Shown: positions 10,992 to 23,449 of the stretch, piece by piece
Layout: each line of letters starts with the position of its first letter
Position numbering within the stretch: the first letter of the stretch is position 1
Origin: Pyrus communis
Taxonomy: Eukaryota > Streptophyta > Magnoliopsida > Rosales > Rosaceae
DNA length: 64,000 nt
Direction of reading: 5' to 3'
Assembly (NCBI RefSeq): GCF_963583255.1
Contig: NC_084818.1
Coordinates: 11,286,222 to 11,350,221 of the forward strand
Program-made: the position numbers and the translations under genes
Notes under the pieces: model-generated
Told to the model about the DNA's origin: nothing
What the model saw: the letters and a program-made list of their open reading frames with translations, nothing else
Database searches by the model: none

Positions 10992-12187
10992 TCACAGCAA
11001 ATGCAATATCCAGTCTTGTAAAAGTAAGATACTAAAGGACCCAACAATGCTTCTGTATGAACTTGGATCTGGAAGTAACTCCCCCTCTGTCATCAGCATT
11101 TGATTATATGGTTTACATGGGGTATTAGTAAGTTTGCAAGATTCCATACCAGCCTTATGAAGTAAGTCCTTTATATATTTCGATTGATTTACAAAAATGT
11201 CTCCATTTGGTTTATATTGAATATGTAAACCAAGGAAATATGTCAGCTTCCCCAAGTCCTTCAAATCAAACATAGAAGAAAGCTCTTGGACCACCAATTG
11301 TACTTTAGTCACACTTGATCCAGTCAAGATTATATCATCAACATAGAACAATAATATGATGATATCATTGTTATCAGTTTTTATGAACAAACTGGTATTA
11401 GATACTAATGTAGTAAACCCCATTGTCAACAAGTAGCTTGTAAACTTTGAATTCCAAGCCCTTGAGCTTGTTTGAGTCCATATAATGACTTTAGGAGTTT
11501 GCATACATAATTTGGATGACTTGGATCAATAAATCCTTCAGGCTGTTTCATATAAACTTCTTCTTGCAGTTCACCATGCAAAAAGGCATTCTTTACATCA
11601 AGTTGTTTCAATTCCCACTTATTCATTGCAGCCAAAGCAAGAATGAGTCTTATAGTTGTATGTCTCACAACTGGACTAAAGGTATCTGAATAATTGACTC
11701 CATGCTCTTGAGAAAATCCTTGAACAACTAGTCTTGCTTTATACCTTGAAATACTCCCATCAAGATTCCTTTTCACCTTATACACCCATTTGCTCCCTAT
11801 TATTGATCTGTGATCTGGTGCAAGTACTAAAACCTAAGTACCTTGAATTCGAAGGGAATCATACTCCTCTTGCATTGCATTTTGCCAATGTGTGATAGAT
11901 GCTACTTTTCTAAAACATGTAGGTTCTAATGAGTTTGTAATCTCTGAAATAAAAGAAAATCCTCCCACAAAAGGATCATCATCCGTTATCTGCAAAGTAT
12001 CTAACTCAGGAAAAGTTGTAGCTAATGCTGCATAATTTTTCTTTTGAATAGCACCAGACTTCAATCTTGTCACCATTGAATGTTCACTAACATTATGTAC
12101 ATTAAGTGGAACATCAACATTCGATTCAATTAATGGAGCAAGTGGTAGAACTACCTCCAGTTGTGAAGGATTTTCAATAGGCAACAT
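10992..12187 (-). pseudogene. Copia reverse transcriptase, frame-broken
   Basis: The upstream part (11834-12187) has the WQNAMQEEYDSL motif before the polymerase. 11426-11785 carries the palm segment with [11 protein letters not shown], and 10992-11504 contains the catalytic YVDD. Stops and frame changes near 11830 and 11450 break the frame. Confidence 0.88.
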
Positions 12188-12613
12188 ATATGATCTTGTA
12201 TCTGAAGTACTTAAGTGATGGTGATGAGAAGATGGAGCTTGAACATTAGAATCCTAAATTACTGCAGAATCAGAGTGTTTAGATACCAATGTGTCTGAAT
12301 TTTCTGAAACTAATAAATCTGACCCTTGGGAATGTGAAAGCACTTCTGTAGCTGGTGCATATCCTCTATCTTGATGCACTAGAGATGAACTAGTTACATC
12401 CCTTGGTAATTGGAACACAATAGGCCTTGAATTATGTGAATATAAGGATTAAAATTGTTGTAATTGAGACACTTGTACATTCTTATAAGGAAACATCTTT
12501 TCATCATGTATAACATGTCTGGAAAGAATTAACTTCCTTGAACTGATGTTATAACAAATTACTCTCTTATATCCCATCATATATCCCAAAAATACACACT
12601 GAGTTGTTCGTGG

Positions 12614-13134
12614 CTATAATTTATTGTCATTATAAAGCCTCATGAATGGATAAATTGCTGAACCAAAGATCTTCAGATTTTGGACATCAGGTTCTTGTCC
12701 AATGAGCACCTGATATGGTGATTGCATATTTAATATTCTACATGGCATTCTGTTTACTAGAAATGCAGCATGTGAACATGCATGGAACCAAAACTGAAGT
12801 GGTAAACTTGTTTCTGTCATGAGTGTCATTGCCGTCTCAACCATATGTTGTGCTTCCTCTCAGCAAGTCCACTTTGCTGAGGGGTATAAGGACATGAAAT
12901 CATATGCTTTATACCTTTTGTATCTAAAAAATCAGCAAACATCTTACTTGTATATTCTCCCCCTCCAACAAATTGCAAACACTTAATTGATGTACTGAAT
13001 TGAGTTTGTATGAATGCACAGAACTTAACAAATATGAAAAATACTTCAGACTTGTTATTCATTGGAAAACTCCACAGAAATCTGGAGTATTCATCTACAA
13101 AACTTACATAGTACCTATAACCTTGTACAGACAC
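12614..13134 (-). pseudogene. Copia integrase core, frame-broken
   Basis: Contains FVDEYSRF and GLAERKH. The second catalytic aspartate of the usual SDGGGE motif is replaced (reads FVGGGE). A frame change lies near 12840, so it is not expected to be active. Confidence 0.85.
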
Positions 13135-13149
13135 CTTTGGAGATAGTCC

Positions 13150-13950
13150 TTATACATCAGTATGTACTTTCTCAAACAAACATGTAGCAGTATTCTGTCT
13201 TACGGAGAATGATTGTCTTCTCATTTTACCATTCATACAAGAAGAATAGATTGAGTCACAACTATCTACTTGGACATTATTAGTATAATTCTTCAACATT
13301 GCAGCAAGCACCTCTTCTGATGGATGGCTTAACCGTTTATGCCACTTTGACACTTGAATCTTCTTGCCAATAAAACCAACACATTGCTCCAACTTTCCAG
13401 CAAAAGACTTTCCAAATACATTCACTGGTATTGTAAACAGCTCCCCGCCATCACTCTTTCCTTGGTACAGTATCTTCCTTGTTGCTTTATCCTGTATGAA
13501 GAAGATAAGATCATCACATATAAACCAACATCCATTATCTCTGCATAATTTCTTAACAAAAAGTAAATTCACAGTGATTTTAGGTACACAAAGCACATTT
13601 CTTAAAACCAACGAGGTATTTGATGTGGGAATGCTTGTGGAACCAATGTGTGTCACTGCTAAACCAGTACCATTCCCAATAGTAATTGTTCCATCACCAT
13701 GATATGGAGTAATATGATTGAGATGATTTAAATTTGTACTCATGTGATGAGTTACACCTGAATCTAAGATCCAATTTTCTTTTGCAGTAAAACCAACACC
13801 AAAACCTCCAGTTTGAGTTACATTAGCTTGAGCTGTCATTGCTGAAATTGATGGTGGTGGGGGAGGATTTCCCTGATATGCAAAGTTGTTCCTGTGAAAG
13901 CATTCAAGAGTTATGTGCCCTCTCTTTCCACATATCTGACAGACTAAGAA
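13150..13950 (-). pseudogene. Copia zinc knuckle, protease and pre-integrase region
   Basis: A CCHC zinc knuckle (CQICGKRGHITLEC) is encoded at about 13900-13945. The protease active-site motif LDSGVTHHM and the pre-integrase motif KWHKRLSHP follow, the latter two in the open frame 13150-13839. Confidence 0.85.
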
Positions 13951-13959
13951 ATCAGAAGA

Positions 13960-15080
13960 TTATGAACCTTCATTCTCAGTACTTAGAATTGGTATTACCA
14001 TTCCAATTTGACATTCAGGTGATACTGAGTACTTAGAATTGGTATTACCATTCCAATTTGACTTATGTGTGCCTTGTCCAGTAGATGAGTTATTTGAGCT
14101 AAACCCATTACACACAGATTCATGTCCTGCAACACTTTTACCACTTCCAGAGTAACCATTATCCCCATTTCTGTTATTAAACCCTGATGAAAAGCTGGAA
14201 TTGTCATTCCCACCTCCAAACCTTCTATTATTAAAGCTTCCTTTCTGTGAAGACTGAAAATCTCTACTGCCAGTGCCATTTCTAACTCCTGAAAAACCAT
14301 TTCCTCCTTGAAAATTAGTCCTACATTGATCATTACTGAGACTTGCTTGAGATCTCTGAGAACTAGAACTCTCACCATGTTCATACCCTTGAAAATCTTG
14401 TAAATTTGACCCTTCTCCTTGAACAACCATTGTAGACATAGAATTGGATAAATAATGCATTCTAGATTTAATGTTTTCTTCAGCTACAAGCAATTGTGCT
14501 CAAAAATCTTTTAGAGACATAGGTGAGTCTCTTACCAATATGACAGTCTTAATCATCTCAAAATCAGCAGGCAAACCAGATAGCACAACAATAATCAAAT
14601 CATTATCAATAACCTTTTCACTTGCAGATACCAATTGATCTCTTATACCCTTTAGTCACATTAAGAATTTATCAACAGATTCACCACCTTTCTGAGCAGT
14701 GTGTAATTCACTTTTGAGTTGATTTACGCGAACCATTGAGATAGAGGCAAATCTTTCTTGCAAACATTTCCAAGCTTTATGAGATGTCTTACATCCACTC
14801 ACATGTTCCATAGCATCATCCAAAAGAGTTGCAATTAGCAAACTTAACAAAGTTAAATCCTTTTTCACCCAACTTTTGTAAGCAGCAGTAATTTCATTTG
14901 TGACCCCCAATTATGTATCAAGCACATACTTAGGTGGACATGGTGATTCTCCAGTGAAGAAATCAAACAAATCATACCCCCTCAACACAGATGAAAATTG
15001 ATTACTCCATTTAACAAAATTATCGTCTTGCAGTTTTACTGTCAACATCCCTAAGAAACCTTAACATCCGATTCAGCCAT
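13960..15080 (-). pseudogene. Copia gag, broken
   Basis: A gag-like start (MAESDVK) lies at 15080. A frameshift and a TAA in the first 180 bp break it. 14656-14910 encodes a UBN2-type gag segment (KSELHTAQKGGESVDKF). A 55-bp tandem duplication near 13975-14060 adds another break. Confidence 0.78.
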
Positions 15081-15139
15081 CTTGACAGAAATACAAGAAA
15101 TACAAGAATTAGTAATCAAGATTTCAACAAGAACTACAC

Positions 15140-15280
15140 TCCGGCAAATAATCTTGAAACATTTTCACAAACATCAACTACACTCCGATTCAGCCATCTT
15201 AACATCGGCATTGTTTTCTTTCGCACAAAAATCAACAAACCCAAAGCAAATAATCTTGAAACATTTTCACAAACACATAG
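15140..15280. repeat. Direct duplication in the copia leader
   Basis: The string AATCTTGAAACATTTTCACA occurs at about 15150 and again at about 15252, and a CGATTCAGCCATCTT block is also doubled (15070, 15187). This indicates a duplication of about 110 bp in the untranslated leader. Confidence 0.6.
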
Positions 15281-15306
15281 AGTGCAGAAAACAGAAAAAC
15301 TCGAGA

Positions 15307-15382
15307 AACCTGACTAGCATAACTGCCAATAGCCTATTTAGCTAAGCTGAGCTGGCAGTGCCAATTGTTATTACTGTAAACA
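15307..15382 (-). repeat. Truncated 5' LTR of the copia element
   Basis: Matches only the first ~76 bp of the 252-bp LTR (GGCAGTGCCA, GTTATTACTGTAAACA blocks read on the plus strand). Confidence 0.7.
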
Positions 15383-15689
15383 AGGGCTACTAGATTGAAT
15401 CATCCATAATGAAACCATCCATTTACTTCACATTTTTTTGCTAACCACAACCAGCTCTTAGTTGAAATGAGTTCATTCGTTTATATATAGAACGAACTAC
15501 AGCTTTAGACAAGCAAATTTACAACAGCATATAGGGCATGATAAAACTACTTATTTGGCCCACTAGGCTTCAATTCAAAACTTGGTTGAAGAATCCAAAA
15601 CTTCAAAGTTACCATCCATTCGTAAAAAAGAGCTTGCTCTCGTCTTAGGGTGTTAGCAAAATAGAACGTTCGAAAATGATTGCTTTATG

Positions 15690-15860
15690 GTAAATGTTTA
15701 ATGATTGAGTGTGGGTTTATTGATAAATTTTAGTTTTATTGTTAATTTCATTTTGTACTTGATGGTAATTATGTAATAGAGTAAAAAAGACAATTTGTAT
15801 TTAAAGTTTAAGTTAGGTGAAGAAAGAAGTTACATGTGTTCAAATAAAATTTCTCTTTTC
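15690..15860. repeat. Dispersed AT-rich repeat, copy at 15.7 kb (reverse)
   Basis: Contains TTTAAAGTTTAAGTTAGGTG and TTCAAATAAAATTTCTC, shared in order with the copies at 33.4 kb and 46.2 kb and in reverse with 9.5 kb and 32.5 kb. Confidence 0.45.
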
Positions 15861-16506
15861 TTTTTAAATATAGAAAGTTTGGAGTGCAAAATAAGATTTT
15901 TAGAATGCCAATAACAATTCTCTTATTAAAAAAGTAATATAATCTTTTCAAATTTGTTTTTATAACTACCCTTTTATTTTTCCATCCTAAGAAAAAAACA
16001 ATGGTTTATTTAAGTAGGACCAAAATAAGAGTCCCTAATAATTGAACTTTTAAATAAGACTCTCCTATTTTTCTTTTGAGTAATGCCAGATAGATCAAAA
16101 TTTTAAATCAAATGATGTATCACCAATAGAAATATGCATATTAATAACATTTAGATAATAATTCAATCATAAATAATCACATCATTTGGTTTTCAAATTT
16201 GGTTTATAATTTTGGGAGCTTCATATATAGAGACAAAAACTTTCACTATATTTCAAAGAACTCCATTAGTTTTTAAATATGTCAAGGAGAGACAATAACA
16301 TAAAAACAACTAAAGCCCAACCAAAAAACATAGAAACAACATTTAAAATACCAGCTATACCCCTAAGACTTTAGGGCTGTTAATAAAACTCAACCTTCAC
16401 AACTCCAACAAAATTAATATATGCCATAAGCTCAACTTGTTATCAACTATTTCTGCAAAATCAGTTTTAAAATTATATGTAGAATCAGTTTGTATCCTTT
16501 ATTACT

Positions 16507-17150
16507 AGAATCAGTTCAACCCGTCCTCGACGATTTTTGTAAAATTAGTTCAACTCATCCTTGACCATTTTTGCAGAACCAGTTCAACCCGTCCTTAATT
16601 ATTTTTGCAGAATCAATTCAACCTGTCCTCGACCATGTTTGCAGAAGCAATATAATCAGTCTTCGACCATTTTTACATAATCAGTTCAACCCGTCCTCGA
16701 CCATTTTTGAAGAATCAGTTCAACCCGTCCTCGACCATTTTTGCAGAATCAGTTTAACCGTCCTTAACCATTTTTGCATAAGTAGTTCAACTAGTCCTCG
16801 ACCATTTTTGAAGAATCAGTTCAACCCGTCCTCGACCATTTTTGCAAAATCAGTTTAACCGTCCTTAACCATTTTTGCATAATTAGTTCAACTAGTCCTC
16901 GATCATTTTTGCAGAACCAATTCAACATTTCCTCGATCTATTTGCAGAATCAGTTCAACCCATCCTCTACCATTTTTTGTAGAATCAATTCAATTAGTCA
17001 TTGACCATTTTTGTAGAATTAGTTTAACTCGTCTTCAACCATTTTTGCAGAATCAGTTCAATGAGTTATCGATCATTTTTGCAGAATCAGTTCAATCTGT
17101 CCTCGATCATTTTTGTGGAAGTAGTTCAACCCGTCATCGACCATTTCTGC
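16507..17150. repeat. 34-bp minisatellite, about 19 units
   Basis: Tandem array with unit consensus AATCAGTTCAACCCGTCCTC followed by GACCATTTTTGCAG. Nineteen units fill 644 bp and differ by substitutions and 1-bp indels. Two consecutive three-unit blocks match each other in order (about 16713-16814 and 16815-16915), so part of the array grew as a higher-order unit. The open frame 16571-16858 is a by-product: 34 is not a multiple of three. Confidence 0.9.
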
Positions 17151-18399
17151 AAAATCAATTTCAAATACATGTAGAATCAATTTTGTATACTTTTTAGTGG
17201 AATCAGTTTGTATAATTTAGTATAATCAGTTTGTAGGTTTTGTATGATATGGAACAGTGGGTGCATCGATGCATGCATGCATGTGTAAAAAAGTTTGATT
17301 GTAGTAGTCTCAATAGGGTGGGGGTGTGTGTGTTTGTGTGTGGGGTTGGATTGTGTGTGTGGTTGGAGAAATTATAAGGTTTGGTTGCTTGTACGGATTT
17401 AAATTGGGAAGGTGAGAGAAAAAAGGTAAATAATGGTTTTCATATAAAGACATAAGAAGAAAATAGATATTTAGCTGTGCAAGTAACTGAAAAGTTTTTC
17501 ATTCACTGTTTGAAAGCTCTTCTTACAGATGTTAGTACAAATTGAGAAAGAGAGAGAGAGAGAGAGAGAGAGATGTTAGTCTAGCCTTAACGGTCTATTT
17601 TGATGAAGGAGACAGACATGCATACTGGGAAGTTGGTGTATATATGCACCTCAAAAACACCAGAGGATGACCTTTCACAACAGTTGCAGTGAAGCTTGAT
17701 TTGAGAAGCAGCTTTGATGAAGAAGATCATGAATACCTCGGTTTCGATGAAGAAAATCATGAATACCTCTCTGATTTGAATTCTGGGTAATGGGCATGAG
17801 AGAGAAAAGCACAACTGCACCAAGAAGATGAAATAGAAAGAGAGAGAAGCACGACAGCTAACAAAAAATAAAGAGATGGTTCAAACACAAGGGGTAACAT
17901 CGTAATGTAAAAAAGCAAGTTTAAAAAGTTATGACATCATTTCTCAGGTGAAATAATTGTCTCTCTTAGAAATGTTTAAAAAGTGTTGTCTTAACAAAAA
18001 ATTAAGTATTAAAAGTATATTTTATGTATAATTTTTTCTAAAATTTTACTCTTACTCTTTTCTTTTTATTATAAGCGATATTCAATTATAATCTATATTA
18101 AGGAGGAGGGGAGTGTTTGAACCCGAGACATACAGAGTTGAATAAAAATGTCATAATCATCAAGATAATTCATCACTTGCAATAGTCTCTAATATTATTA
18201 AATTAGAGACGAAGTATAACAATATCATCATGTTATCTTACGAATTCAATTATTATATAACATGTAAATAAGTGTATATTAATATTACATACAAAAATAA
18301 AACCTATAATTCACACATATTATAGTACGTTAATTGATATTGAACAATACTAATAATTTCGTCACACTTTGCAACTTTTCCAGGATATTTTTCTTTGTT
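17151..18399. other. Intergenic AT-rich DNA
   Basis: Fading minisatellite-like pieces to about 17235, an ATGC repeat near 17270, a GA microsatellite at about 17545-17573 and a 27-bp tandem duplication near 17710-17768. No gene seen. Confidence 0.6.
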
Positions 18400-18777
18400 T
18401 GTTAGTTATGAATGGTTATCATCAATCATCAAGCCATGTTGCATGATCCTTGCATGTGTGGTTGACTTCATTAAAAAAAAAAAACAAAAAAAAAAAAACA
18501 AAACAAAACAAAAATTAGAAAAAAAACAGAAAACAAAATAAACAGTTATTTTCATGATCCTCCAACTTGGTATGCGAGTGCCTCGTGTAAAGAAATCTAG
18601 CATTGGAGGAAGCTGCAGGGGCATGAACCATGCTGTTTTCCATAAGTCCAAAGCCTTACATTCTATAGCCATTACTATAAAATATAATTCATTCCCTCCT
18701 ATAAATACATAAAATTCCATTAACATTCTTAATTACAACACAGAAGTGTAATTAAGCAACCAATAGAATTTGCAGAG
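18400..18777 (+). promoter_or_regulatory. Proximal promoter and 5' UTR of ferric reductase gene B
   Basis: TATAAATA at 18700-18707 lies 71-78 bp upstream of the ATG. A second TATAAAATA is at 18676-18684. The block at about 18423-18468 is shared with gene A and includes ATCAAGCCATG, which partly resembles the IDE1 iron-deficiency element (inference). A degenerate poly-A tract at about 18472-18540 is absent from gene A. Confidence 0.6.
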
Positions 18778-21700
18778 ATGGATGCAGTGCAGGTTGTGAA
18801 AAGTTCATCACCTCCTTCCCATGAAGGAATTCATATTGCGAGGGCAGCAATAAGGCTTCTAGCAATATTTGTAGTGTTTCTGGGGACTCTTTTAATTTGG
18901 CTCATGATGCCTACCAATACATATCGGCAAATTTGGCTGCCTCAAATCAGACTAAAGGCTAGCTCAAGTACCTATTTGGGAGCTGAAGGTTCCATTAATC
19001 TTGATTAACTTTTTGAATGCTTTTAGTTAAATTTGTAATAAGAAGGTTTTCTAATTATTTTTTGGATATAATGTTGCTATGCAGGTGGAACAATTCTGGT
19101 GTACACATTTCCCATTTTGTTCATTGCGGTGTTGGGTTGTTTATATCTTCATCTGGGAAAGAAGTTGAATAACCATGAACTGAAAAGGTGCGTGGCATAT
19201 GTGAATTAGGGATAATGTTTTTTTTTTTTTTTTACCATATAGTCTTGTAACATGAGATGTTTATGTCATTGGACTGTGAAGTGAGAATACGTTAATTTTT
19301 GTTTGAGTGTGATTCATATTTAAGTCTAACAACGTAAGTACTTATTTGACAATAGAACACAACTCCGAAAATGAGCTAGGATCTTAAATATATGCTCTCA
19401 ACCCACATCTCGACATACATCCTTGGCATAATGTATTGTCTCTTTCTTGTTGGATTTTGCCACTATCTGGTAGCATATGATGTTTATATTGATATAGTAG
19501 ATTGATTTTTGCTCGAGTGTAGATTCAGATTCATATGGTGCGACATAAGTATTTATTTGACAAAAGAAAATTAGCGTACGTAGCATAATATTAACATTTT
19601 TCTAGTTGGATTTCGATTATCAGCAGCAGTGGAACAAAGAAGAATCGGTTTGCTGTATGGAAACAACCTATGCTGGTGAAAGGCCCCTTAGGAATTGTTT
19701 CTGGGATAGAGCTGGCCTTTTTCGTGATGTTCATTACACTCCTGGTGTGGTCTTTGTCAACATATTTGCACAACAAGTTTAAGAACATCACCACACAATC
19801 AGCAGCAAAACACCACGAACAAGTGTAAGATCATTCTCCTAATAATACCCTAAAAATAAAGGGCATGCTGTGATTTGGAAAACGATTTTCACATATCTTT
19901 CTCCTCGATCTGCACACCTTAGTCTACTGATTTAGTTTTTAGTTTGTTTTTATCAATTTAAAAACTAAAAATAAATAAAATACAAAAGAAAAAAAAAAAT
20001 GCGAAAATCATTTTCCAAACTGAATTGTGATAAAATTTGAGATTGACTAAATAAAATAGCACAAGTAATTAGGATTAATCAATTTTGTGTCTGATAATTA
20101 TGGCAGATGGGAATCTAAATTGGATAGTACAGCATTGGTGCTAGGGCTTGTGGGGAACATATGCCTTGCATTTCTCTTCTTTCCTGTGGCACGTGGCTCT
20201 TCGGTTCTGGCACTGTTTGGTCTCACCTCTGAAGGTAGCATCAAGTACCATATCTGGCTTGGACACATAGTCCTGGCATTCCTCACTGCTCATGGCCTTT
20301 GTTACATCATTTACTGGGCTGCTACTGAACAAATTTCCCAGGTAACCAGTCAACTATTTTTATTCAGTTGATTTGAATATTTAATGTTGTGTGGAAATCT
20401 AAGAGAAATTTCAAATGAAAACTTTTGAGTTGATTGATTGGGAACTAGATTTATAACCATGCAGGTTTGTTTTTCATGCATATAAAAACATATATTATTC
20501 TGGAAAAAGATTTCAGAAAACAAGAAAACAAACAACTAAACAACAAAAAGAGATCTTAAATTGGAGTATTGTATTTGTCACAAAGTGGGACAGTTGGACC
20601 CATTTTCGTGAGAAATAATTCAAGAGAGCGAACTCATAACACAGCTTTTTGATGCATTTAAAAAAAACAAAATTGACTTGGTACCCTATAATTATGTAAG
20701 GACCTTCCACAATACATAGTTTAATGCGAGTTCTCTCTAATAATTGTGTGACCATTTACTCTCGTTTTCACTCTCTCAAATGGTTGATCATTTATTTATG
20801 AGATTAAAATCATGAGTTTAATATATTGAATTCAATAATTAAAATCACTCTTATGCTTTCCGACTAAATTAGAAACATAATAAAAAAAAATTTCACCCCA
20901 TTGTAAAAGGCCTAAATGGGTTCTTTTTCTTTAAAGCTATATTTTGTTTAAAAAGTATAAAATAGAAAGTACATGAAGTTATGAGAAATGAAAATGATTT
21001 TCACACTCTCATTTTCCTTTTTTATAATACTCTTTTGTTACACTACATACATACTCCCTTCTTGACTGTGACTGATGTGTTAATGTTTTTTTTTTTTTTT
21101 TTTTTTTTTAATGCAGATGGTAATATGGGATAAGGTTGGCGTTTCAAATGTAGCTGGAGAGCTGGCTTTGATCTCTGGACTGATCATGTGGGCGACTGCC
21201 ATCCCTCGCATTAGACGTAAAATGTTTGAGCTCTTCTTCTACACTCATTACCTTTACATCCTCTTCATGTTCTTCTTTATCCTTCACGTTGGCATCGCCT
21301 ATGCTTGCATTGCGCTCCCCAGTTTCTACCTCTTCTTGGTTGATCGTTACCTAAGATTCTTACAATCCCGAACAAGCACGCGATTAATCTTTGCACGTAT
21401 TTTGCCATGCGAAACCGTAGAGCTCAACTTGGCCAAGACCCCAGGTAACACTTTGGAAGTACTTATACATTGCTTTCTAGACTGACATAACAATGTAAAC
21501 TTTCATTTGATTGTAAGATTCATATTAGACTATTCCTCTAAAAGAAAATTACGTAATATATAATTACTGACATATGAGAAAATGATCAGTGTATGCCTAA
21601 AATGATTAATTATGACTTATTACAAGAAACTAATGATTTTTGTTTTTGTGTTTTTTGTATTGGCAGGGCTGAAATATAATCCAACAAGCGTCATGTTCAT

Positions 21701-23140
21701 AAACGTTCCTAGTATTTCTAAGATGCAGTGGCATCCTTTTACTGTTACTTCCAACAGTAGCTTGGAACCAGAAAAGATTAGCATCGTCGTCAAAGGTGAA
21801 GGAAGTTGGAGCAAGAAGCTATACCAAATGCTTTCATCCCCTTCTCCAACCGATCGGATTGAGGTCGCCGTTGAAGGGCCTTATGGACCTGCTTCAACAC
21901 ATTTTCTAAGGTTTGCACCATAACGAAACAAATAGTTCCCTCATTAGTATTAATACGATGTATCCTATTCTCAACTTAATCACCTTTTAAAGTTTCAAGT
22001 GTCGATCTTTACCAGAATTAGTATTTAATAAATTAATCTAACCTTAGTACCTTAATGTGACAAACATTAATGGATGATATCTTTTTGTAGGCATGAAACC
22101 CTTGTAATGGTGAGTGGAGGCAGCGGAATTACCCCATTCATCTCCATAATCCGAGAGCTCCTCCTGCTGAGCACATCATTCAGCTGCAAAGTTCCGAAAG
22201 TGGTCTTAATCTGTGCATTTAAAAACTCTTTGGACCTCACCATGCTAGACCTAACTCTTCCAATGTCCAGCACCTCAATCGACTTGTCCAACCTGAATCT
22301 CCAAATCGAGGCTTACGTGACAAGAGAGACAGAACCAAAAACAGATGGGTCGAAGCCTGTTAGATCCATATGGTTCAAACCAAATGTAACTGATGCACCT
22401 GTATCACCAATTTTGGGCACAAACCACTGGCTCTGGCTTGCCCTCATAATCTCATCTTCCTTCGTCGTATTCCTTATCTTGATCGGGATCATTACGCGCT
22501 ACTACATTTACCCTATTGATCACAATTCGAACACGATATTTTCGTATTCTCTAAGAGCTGTGCTTAACATATTGGTGATATGTGTTTCCATAGCCTCAAC
22601 AGCTAGTGGAGCAGTTTTATGGAACAAGAAAAAGAACGCTATGGAAAATAAGCAGATTCAGAACATGGAAGGGCCATCTCCAATGGGGACACCACAGTCA
22701 CTGTATTACAATGCTGATAGAGAGTTGGAAAGCCTTCCCCAACAGTCTCTTGCACAAGCAACAAATGTGCACTATGGTGAAAGACCAGACCTCAAGAGTA
22801 AGTCATCAGATTGTCACACTTGCATACTTAAAAACAAATTAACCTTTTTATTTTATTTTTACTAGACGATATTATGACCTAGTTTAATTTACGGAGAAGG
22901 GGACTCGAACTTTGGTGCACAAAGGATGAGCACACTACCTGACCAACTGGCCTAACTCACATCTGCTTTAGTTTAACTATTTTAAGTTTTGGTTTTGCAG
23001 AGGTGATATTTGAGTGCAAAGGATCAAGCATTGGAGTTCTTGCGAGTGGTCCGAAGAAAATGAGGCATGAAGTTGCAACCATTTGTTCGTCGGGTTTGGC
23101 AGAAAATCTGCATTTTGAGTCCATTAGTTTTAGCTGGTGA
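18778..23140 (+). CDS. FRO: Ferric-chelate reductase (FRO2-type), gene B
   Basis: Tandem paralogue of the gene at 3417-7684, with the same role in reducing Fe(III) chelates at the plasma membrane. Exons: 18778-18988, 19085-19187, 19624-19824, 20107-20341, 21117-21444, 21667-21910, 22091-22797, 23001-23140. Seven of the eight exons have exactly the length of their gene A counterparts, and exon 3 differs by 3 bp. The product is about 722 residues. Motifs: paired-helix histidines (exons 4 and 5), HPFTVTS for FAD, GPYGP, GGSGITPF for NADPH, SISFSW at the end. No stop or frameshift is present in the exons. The introns have diverged strongly from gene A, including a poly-T tract just before exon 5, so the duplication is not very recent. 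AATAAA lies near 23164. Confidence 0.93.
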
Positions 23141-23449
23141 TCGACTCAAATCATCTATGCATACAATAAAAGTATAGGTAAACCTTGTATGGTGGAGTGG
23201 GGTTGTTTCACATGTTCTTTTAATTTTCAGAGATTTCACTACTGTGATCATTAATGTGTAAAGTGGCAGTATAGCAATAAAAAATTGTTCTGGTTTTGTA
23301 ATTGGGCTCTTTCTTCCTTACTTGAAGTATATCTTTTGAATGTTAAAGAATAGAAAGTCACCACTTACACAACATGTACAGCATTTGACCCATAAAACTC
23401 AACCCTGATTAAATTAACTGCAAATTGAGGATATCTTAAATCTGCAAGA

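Larger units (their letters stand above)
10134..15382 (-). mobile_element. Degenerate Ty1/copia retrotransposon
   Basis: Minus-strand element in copia order: gag, protease, integrase, reverse transcriptase, RNase H. The 3' LTR is complete at 10134-10385 (TGTT...AACA). The 5' LTR keeps only about 76 bp at 15307-15382. Flanking 5-mers AAGGC and AGGGC are a near-matching target duplication. A purine tract (GAGGGAGGA) precedes the 3' LTR. Several frame breaks show it is inactive. It sits between the two ferric reductase genes. Confidence 0.9.

Noticed and set aside
16571..16858. 95-residue repetitive open frame
   Set aside because: Lies in a 34-bp minisatellite whose unit is not a multiple of three; coding is accidental.
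16507..17150. CRISPR-like appearance of regular repeats
   Set aside because: Units are directly adjacent without unique spacers, and the window is a plant nuclear genome.
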